The position numbers and the translations under genes are program-made. DNA of 64,000 nt from Tachypleus tridentatus (lineage: Eukaryota > Arthropoda > Merostomata > Xiphosura > Limulidae), in assembly GCF_004210375.1 (NCBI RefSeq), contig NW_027467782.1, forward strand, positions 30,607,276 to 30,671,275. The letters are read 5' to 3'. Under the pieces are notes generated by a model that saw only the letters and a program-made list of their open reading frames with translations, was not told the origin of the DNA and did no database searches. Position 1 is the stretch's first letter; every line of letters starts with the position of its first letter. This document shows, piece after piece, positions 56,771 through 64,000 of this stretch.

Positions 56771-59700
56771 GTCATTATAATTTTATCAAGAACAAGTAGC
56801 ACATATAAACAATATATATGGAGTTTTACACCAATACAATACAGTTACTGTTTGAAGTTATCAAAAATTTATTCCTTTTGTTCATTAAACTTTCTATGTA
56901 AACTTAATTTCACAGTATAAACCTATTGAACTGAGCTGATTGTATGGTATTACACATATTGTTGATAAAGTAGTGAGATACTACAGTATCTTAAAATCTA
57001 GAGGTGATGGACAAATTCTGATTACGTATCTGAAACCAAAACTATTTAACTACCAAGAATCACTTGAGTTTTCTCTAGTAGCAAATGATTTGTTATGCAG
57101 TGTTACCTAAAACATTGTTTTGGGCAAATTTGTGTGTGTGCAGACTTGTAAAAGAGTTGATTGATTGATGAATTTGTGTTATAAAGACAAAAAGTTTGTT
57201 TGTTTTTTTTACTTTCCAATGGTGTGTTTACACTTTATATTTTATAATGCATGTTTTTGAACCAAAGTTTATTTATTTATGAAAAGTGTATAACTACCTT
57301 TCAAGTTGTTTTAGAAATAAAATTATTGATAAAAAATACAAGTTTCAAATAACGCAACATTTTTTTAAAGGGTCTTATTTTTTTTTAGGTAGGTCTTGTT
57401 CAGGCTTGTGAATGAAAAGGATTTGTACAATTTTAATAATATAATTTACTAATTTTTTAAAATATTAATTTGACCTATCCATACTTTTAGTGTGAATTAA
57501 TGTTCTTTACTCCCTTAAGGGTGAGAGAAGCAGGACAAGAAGAAGTTGGTAGAAACTGCCCTAAAACAGCTCAGACAGTTAACATCAAACAGTGATTAGT
57601 ATAATTGTACTTAATTCTTCCCTTTGTTACATATTTTGGTTTCCTATAATTACTGGCTTGATGGAAAGTATCCATTCAGTTTTTTGTGTGTTTAATGAAT
57701 TAGTAAAATGTGACTGTTCAATGTCAAGAACATTGATATCAATTATTCTGAGAAGTGACTGAACCAGGCTTTCAGTTAACATTAATAAAATATAAAGATT
57801 CTCATCATTACCACAGTTTTGGTAAAAATGGATAGTTCTAGCAGCAGAGCTTACCATATTAATGTCTGCCATAAAGGGAAATTAGGCCAAGAAGTGCACT
57901 TTCTACTTATTTCTAACAAAATGTATTGACCAGTTTTTAATTGTTTGGCTATATAGTTTTAAAATTTTGTGAGAGACAAAAACGTTTATAACACTAAATT
58001 ATTAAAATTATTTGACCCATATGTTGCTTTATTTCTCAGTTTTAAATTACTTTTTGTTTAGCCCATTTATTTTGTTATAGAATAGGGAAAGAGTGTGATT
58101 CTGAGGAAGTTTGATATTATAATTAAATTGTGATCATAACACAAATAATAAAAAAAGACATTAAACACGGGTCATTGTTGTCTGGCAGATTTTAGTGTAT
58201 TAGTCTATTAATAATTATACCTTGAGTGAAATTATAAGTAAAATATTACAATATAAGACAAACACTGAAATATTTTCTAATATAAAAAAAAATAAAATTC
58301 ATAAGGTTTCTAGCTGATTTAGAAATTTAGGGAAAAAAAACTTCATTATAGTATGAATGTAGACATTTCAAGAAATCACTAGGTAAATTAACATGTTGCT
58401 ATTGTGGTACATGTAATAGTTCTGTTCTAATTTTCCATTTGATTTAATAGCTAGCTCATAACTGTTTGGTCTCAAGGTAATATATAGATAGTAGAAAATG
58501 AACTTGAATCATCTAATAAACTGTTGTTGTGACACAACTGAATTCCTTGTGTTTTCTGAATATAACTTAACAACTAATTGTAAAGTTACATACAGATATT
58601 AGAATATAAACAAACCTTGTAGTATAATAAATAGCAGCTATGATAGATCTAAACTGTCTTCTTTATGATTCAACACACTGATATAGTTGTGTTAAGAGAG
58701 TCATCTGTATAAACAATATCTGTAAAGATGTTTTTCAAAACAAACACCAAGGGCCTTTATGAGATTTTAGAATGGTACTTAATACAGTTTTTCAAGTGTG
58801 GTCCCAGTTATTACTGGAAGAAACATTTTCATGTGGATGCAAAGTAAAATTGCCAACCTGGTATGTGGTGAAGTAAAATGGTAAGCAGACAATACAGGAG
58901 AGAACAGTTAGTATAATGTACAATAATTTAGGTATAGTTGACTGGTATGCTGTAACATAATGAAGGGTGCTAAGAATACATTGTGTTATAATAATCCATA
59001 AATGGTAAAATGATTGTTACTATACCACAACTGCTGCAACCTAATGGCAGACACTAGAAAATCACAGTATTATGACAAGGGAATAAAAAATGGTTATGTG
59101 CTAATATGGTAATACTCTAATGTAGTGGGAGATGCTAAAAACAAACAAACAGTACTACAACCATGAAAAAGTGGCTAAATGATTGTCACTGTGCTGTACC
59201 TTGATGTTGCTATAAGGTGACTGTTTTGTGATGCTAAATAATTTGACAAAGTTGTTTACCAAACTAATGCAGAAGAGCATATGATGTTACTACTATAGAA
59301 TAATTCAGTTTATTTGTTACATATACAAGACAAATATGTCTAGTAATATTACACAGTAGTATAATTTGTTTGTCATTGTATAAACAGACTTTTCATCCTC
59401 TACTTACATCAGACACTTAGAGCTGGCAGCTGATTTTTACTTAATATTAAACCAATTTACGTGCTGCGTATCTGAAAGCCAGTGTTCAGTTTATTTAGTA
59501 ATAAATCTCACACATCTCATGCTTGAAAGAAATGTTTGATAGGATAGTCTACAAATGGGAAAAGGACTTTTAAAGAATCTTAAAAATGGGAATAATGTTT
59601 GACATGTTTCTCTAATAATTTGACACTGGAAGAAGTTAGTTGTGCTTAACTTTTATGAAACATTTAAAATTGTGCCTTTTACTTGTCATATAAGTATGCT

Positions 59701-61810
59701 ACTGGTTGAATTGTAATTGACTAATTAGATAAAATAATTATTAGCTATGTTGTACTGTACATTTTAGGCTCATAATGAATGATACATCATCAGGTTATTA
59801 TGGGGTATAATTTTCAACAGTTTTTGTACTTTACATTAAATAAACCCCACTATGTGGTAGATGGTGTAGTTAAATACTTTTTCTTTGCAAAGAGGTTTAA
59901 GTGGAATAGTCCATTGCAGTTAATAATAAGGTAATATAATTTACTTTGTTTGTGTGAATAATACATACTTCATGAAAAATATGTTAAGATCCATTTTTTT
60001 TCATAATTACAGTCATTAAGTGTTGCTTTTTTTAATATCATTCATGCTTTTCATTTATAAATTTGACTGCTCATGGGAGAGATGTAATTAAACATTAAGG
60101 GTTTTTTTTTGTCTCTGGCACTATACTGTTTCTGCTTCTGTTTGTTTAATTTGTTTGTTATATGAAATACCAATTTTGAAGATCCCAAACTTGTAGATGT
60201 TTACAGCACTGGAACTACTAGTAAACATTTGTTAATGAAGAAGAATTTTTGTAACATTACTCCTGTTACTGATTGTAAACAGAAGACTTAGTACTCGTGA
60301 TTTACATATTAATTTATGTTAGTACAAGTATAGTACTATATCATGTTGTTGTTTTTTTAATTCATGGAATACCTATTGTGAATCATATTAGATACTCAAG
60401 AGATTCAGACAAATGAAAAAGGTACAGAGCAATATAAAATTCTAACAAAAGATAGCCATGTTTAGATAGTGAGTAAAAAATTATCATGTTTTGTTTTGTT
60501 ATTTGTTGTGAAAAAAGTCAGAGTGGCCCTTTAACTAATATAAAACAATTTGTTAATGATAGTGCAAGTTCCCTTGCACAGGCCTTCAACAGTTACAGAG
60601 ATTAGTGATAAGGGTTAACATTTTCTGTGACCATTAGTTGTCTTAAGGGTTCAAAATATTTGTAAGCTAATAACCATCATGAAGGGTGGAAACTTCTGTA
60701 AGGTATCAGCCTCTGTGTTTCTTAAATGTTTTCACAAAAACTCTCAGTTGTTTACAATCCATTTTGTCAGGTTGGACTTCAATGGTTACATCATGATTCA
60801 AACTGCTTACTCTTGAATGTTCAACATTTAGTTGTTTCTTGTCCCAGCCTTTTGTATTACTTTGTTTTGACCATAGGCAATTTTTTTTTCGGAATAGTAT
60901 GTTACTGTGGACATGAATAATTAGTGTAAATATGTGTATATTGCTTTGATGTTTTGAACTATGAAGTGCTTCTTTATGCTTAGTTTTACACTTCTGGAAA
61001 CAGCTAAAACCATTTAACTGAATTGGGATTTTAACACTCGTTAAAAGGTTATAAAATTTGATAATATTGTTATGCTTTTGCTTTTGTGTAAATGATAAAA
61101 ATTGATCAGAGAAACTAACTTTAAAACATAATATTTATAAGTAGACTTCAAATAAAACAAGTCAGAACTATTTTTGTGTGTGTGTGTGTTTGGAAAATAT
61201 TTTATTAATCATTATAAACTTATAACTGCTACAAAGAAACTGTATAACATACTTATTTTCTGGTTGTGTTAGATGTTGATGTTTTTCAGTTTGAAGAAAT
61301 CAAGTTTTGTGGAATGTTTTTTTGTTCAGTAACTGAGAAAGATATTTATCTGTGTTGTACATTGTATGTTTTTTTGTTTGTGGGTTACATTTGTTTTCCA
61401 CAAAATAGTTTATTGTAACTTATCTGTTTATACCTTTGTTGCTGAGTTTTTGGGAGATAGTTTTCAAGTGCCTTTTGTGTGCAAACCAAACAATTTCCAT
61501 AAAATCAGTTTATAAGTTTTTAGTAAATTTATCCTATTTAATAACACCATTTTTTTGCTTGAGTTGTATATAGAGCAATATTTACATGTTTATGTACACA
61601 GTATATTTATTACTTGTTTTGGTTTCTGAAAATATTGGATGGATGAATGGATAGAATACATTAAAAGTTAATTGTATACTTAGTGTTGTTTTGTTAACTG
61701 GTGTTAATTTTTAATGTTTTAAACAGTAATTTGTATGTATTTACGAGTACTATATTATATGAAACTATGTTGTTTTATCCAATAACAAACAAGCATACTT
61801 TAATGAGATG
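56771..61810. other. No supported gene apart from a weak terminal-exon candidate
   Basis: AT-rich sequence to the second gap. A GAGTGAGTGAGTGA microsatellite lies just inside the pseudogene at 56643, and a GT repeat at about 61175. The segment 58860-59280 has faint internally repeated ATGGTAAAATGATTGT-like strings. Confidence 0.45.
57491..57597 (+). CDS. Weak candidate 3'-terminal exon
   Basis: After CCATACTTTTAG the phase-0 frame reads CELMFFTPLRVREAGQEEVG, then RNCPKTAQTVNIKQ and TGA. A second frame over the same DNA reads DKKKLVETALKQLRQLTSNS then D and TAG, which looks even more protein-like but needs an internal acceptor. Two competing open frames and no family match keep this tentative. 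Confidence 0.25.
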
Positions 61811-62310
61811 NNNNNNNNNNNNNNNNNNNNNNNNNNNNNNNNNNNNNNNNNNNNNNNNNNNNNNNNNNNNNNNNNNNNNNNNNNNNNNNNNNNNNNNNNN
61901 NNNNNNNNNNNNNNNNNNNNNNNNNNNNNNNNNNNNNNNNNNNNNNNNNNNNNNNNNNNNNNNNNNNNNNNNNNNNNNNNNNNNNNNNNNNNNNNNNNNN
62001 NNNNNNNNNNNNNNNNNNNNNNNNNNNNNNNNNNNNNNNNNNNNNNNNNNNNNNNNNNNNNNNNNNNNNNNNNNNNNNNNNNNNNNNNNNNNNNNNNNNN
62101 NNNNNNNNNNNNNNNNNNNNNNNNNNNNNNNNNNNNNNNNNNNNNNNNNNNNNNNNNNNNNNNNNNNNNNNNNNNNNNNNNNNNNNNNNNNNNNNNNNNN
62201 NNNNNNNNNNNNNNNNNNNNNNNNNNNNNNNNNNNNNNNNNNNNNNNNNNNNNNNNNNNNNNNNNNNNNNNNNNNNNNNNNNNNNNNNNNNNNNNNNNNN
62301 NNNNNNNNNN
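61811..62310. other. Assembly gap of exactly 500 N
   Basis: Same fixed size as the first gap, so the join to the right-hand 1.7 kb is also a scaffolding inference. Confidence 0.98.
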
Positions 62311-62346
62311 TTTTCATTATGATTGAATATTCATATCTTTTATCAG

Positions 62347-62431
62347 GCTTGCAAAACTGTGTCAATAAAGCACCAACTATCTGTACAAATGTAGCTGTTC
62401 TGTTTTCACAGTTTTCAGAAAATATTTACAG
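62347..62431 (+). CDS. Weak candidate exon, HEAT-repeat (importin-beta-like) resemblance
   Basis: After CTTTTATCAG, phase 1 reads LQNCVNKAPTICTNVAVLFS, then QFSENIY. The pattern P-x4-NV-x3-FS-x3-E-x2-Y has the same spacing as a HEAT helix in importin-beta, where human KPNB1 has PRVASNVCWAFSSLAEAAY. The invariant CWAF of true importin-beta is not kept, so a diverged paralogue, pseudogene or chance likeness are all possible. The donor is unclear. Confidence 0.25.
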
Positions 62432-63481
62432 GGTCATCACTGTGACCAGTTGTACTTGGGCACAGTTTATAACTTGTCAAATTAGCTCTTCTGAGCCATT
62501 AGGTTTAAATGTTTGTACTTTAGCACAGATGTGACACCATTTAAGAACTTTCATGAAATTGTATTTTGTAAACATGAAAATGTAATTATATAAAGCTGTA
62601 GGTTTGAATTTGGGTATTTGTCTGTAGTTTGTACTAAATACTATATAAGTGATTTGGAAGTCAAGATAATGAAATTTCATATCCAGAAGTACTTAAAATA
62701 TTATAATTGTAAATTATTCATAGTGAAATGGTAAAACACCCTTATGTTAAAAATGTATTTAAATGCTAACAAAGCTTTGTGGAAACTTAACGATAATCAC
62801 GATGTCACATTACATTTCCCAGATAAATATTCTTCAAGATTTTAATACATTTCACCATTTCAACTTGTGACTGGTTAGATATCTCACAATAATGTTAATA
62901 TGATATTTTTATTTTAAAAAAATTTCAGGATTGGTAATTTTCAATTTTGTTTGTATAAAATACATCTTGACTATAAAAAAATATTGTCTGGTCATTAGTA
63001 ACTTTAGTGACACAGATTTTATCGTATCATTATTACTTATCTCAGATGCATTGCATGGTATTTTTAAATATTGTAAGTATATATTTTAAAGTGTCTAACA
63101 GATTGTATTATTTCTGTATAAAATTGTTCATTATTATTACATTCTTATGACAGAGACTTTTTACTTTGAAAATAATTTATGTTTTGCAATAGTTTATGTC
63201 AAACAACCTCATGTTGGATTAAAGTTATTAATGGTATTTATCAAGTTTTGGACTTCATCATAACGATGACCAGAACAGTTTAAAATAGTTCCAATTTATC
63301 TTCTTCATTTTTATGACTTCTAATAGATCAGATATTATTATTTCTTTTGTTTTTCTTGTCACATTTTGAGGTTTATTTCAGTAATAACTTTATATTTTTC
63401 ATTTATCTCTTTGTTATGGATATTTAAATATAAAACTTTGTAATTTCTCAAATGTCTGTCAAAATTCTTTATCATGTAAAT
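62432..63481. other. No supported feature
   Basis: AT-rich sequence; nothing recognised. Confidence 0.5.
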
Positions 63482-63938
63482 TAGGGTTTCCCAGAATGGT
63501 TGATATTGATCCCCTTGGTTTGGTGAGACTGTAAAGGGGTGAATAAGGACTTAAGTGGTGATAGGAGGACAGAAATAACCTCCTGTGCTAAAGTTGGCCT
63601 ATGCATCTAACTGCTGTATGACTCTCCAAGTTTGTATGTTGTTAAAACTGCAATTAGTCATGTAAATGGTTGGACTTCTGAAGAGACAGAGAAATAGGTT
63701 TAATGTTAGAAACTTCAGGGACTCAAACTCTGAAACCTACAGTCCGATATTCATCAGGCAACTTTTAGAGAAAACCTCATTCTTTTTCACATTTTATGTT
63801 TCCTAATGATTGCATCATAAAAGTTGATTATATTTTGAAGTTTCACTTCGAATTTATGTTCTAAGAATTTGAGAATCAGTGACCGCTTTATAAATTTCTA
63901 AAGGGGTCAACATCTCAAAAGGCTTTAGGAAATCCTGA
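63482..63938. mobile_element. Non-autonomous hAT-like element (MITE), degenerate
   Basis: The left end TAGGGTTTCCCAGAATGG and TTGATATTGATCCCCTT (63482-63517) is mirrored by the reverse complement of 63901-63938 (CAGGATTTCCTAAAGCC, TTGAGATGTTGACCCCTT). Inner AAGGGGT strings are also mirrored. hAT elements often start CAGGGTTTCCC. No transposase and no clean 8-bp duplication were seen. Confidence 0.5.
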
Positions 63939-64000
63939 TATTATTTTGATATATTTAGGTGTATGGTATACGACGTACTTGTGCTGTTTATGACCTCCAA

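Noticed and set aside
57627..57872. 81-aa minus-strand frame
   Set aside because: It begins with ATG and is open, but no splice signals, domain or similarity were recognised; length is within chance.
60726..60920. 64-aa + strand frame after a TTTTGTCAG acceptor
   Set aside because: Hydrophobic, biased composition with no donor or family likeness; chance in T-rich DNA.
61701..62534. Open reading frame spanning the second N gap
   Set aside because: The gap supplies the openness. Only a short exon-like piece after 62347 is kept as a weak candidate.

Overview
This is an AT-rich, intron-rich animal genomic window with very low gene density and many retroelements. No bacterial or organellar features were seen. 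The best-supported host gene is a two-exon slice of the checkpoint kinase ATR at the left edge. The tRNA-derived SINE families, the I-type LINE with RNase H and the Penelope-like remnants suggest an arthropod. From memory of these SINEs I favour a chelicerate, perhaps a horseshoe crab, but the sequence alone does not prove that.

Layout. Two runs of exactly 500 N (5838-6337 and 61811-62310) split the window into three contigs. Contig 1 (1-5837) holds two ATR exons on the + strand with long introns, an old SINE and a dispersed repeat. Contig 2 (6338-61810) is mostly accessory DNA. At 6.4-10.4 kb lies a SINE cluster, and at 10.7-11.8 kb a Penelope-like fragment with a GIY-YIG domain and hammerhead-like termini. 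At 16.2-17.6 kb is a LINE 5' fragment, and at 24.1-25.3 kb a LINE reverse-transcriptase remnant plus nested SINE and Penelope pieces. A 39-bp satellite of about 6.9 kb fills 26.4-33.3 kb. An intact intronless 250-aa ORF of unknown function lies at 35.3-36.0 kb. A nearly complete but frameshifted LINE with an 11-bp target-site duplication occupies 38.9-45.3 kb, and older LINE pieces lie at 46.4-50.9 kb. A minisatellite made from a SINE tail is at 52.4-52.9 kb, and a pseudogene of a multi-copy arthropod family is at 55.3-56.8 kb. Contig 3 (62311-64000) has a weak HEAT-like exon candidate and a hAT-like non-autonomous element.

How the parts relate. The mobile elements look like one interacting community. 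The 3' end of the full-length LINE resembles the tails of the three SINE families, which suggests it or a relative mobilises them. Four insertions have recognisable target-site duplications with clean boundaries: the LINE, two B-type SINEs and one A-type SINE. Nesting gives a relative order: dispersed repeat before LINE, and Penelope terminus before SINE B. All translations and alignments were done by eye. Exon candidates other than ATR are tentative.
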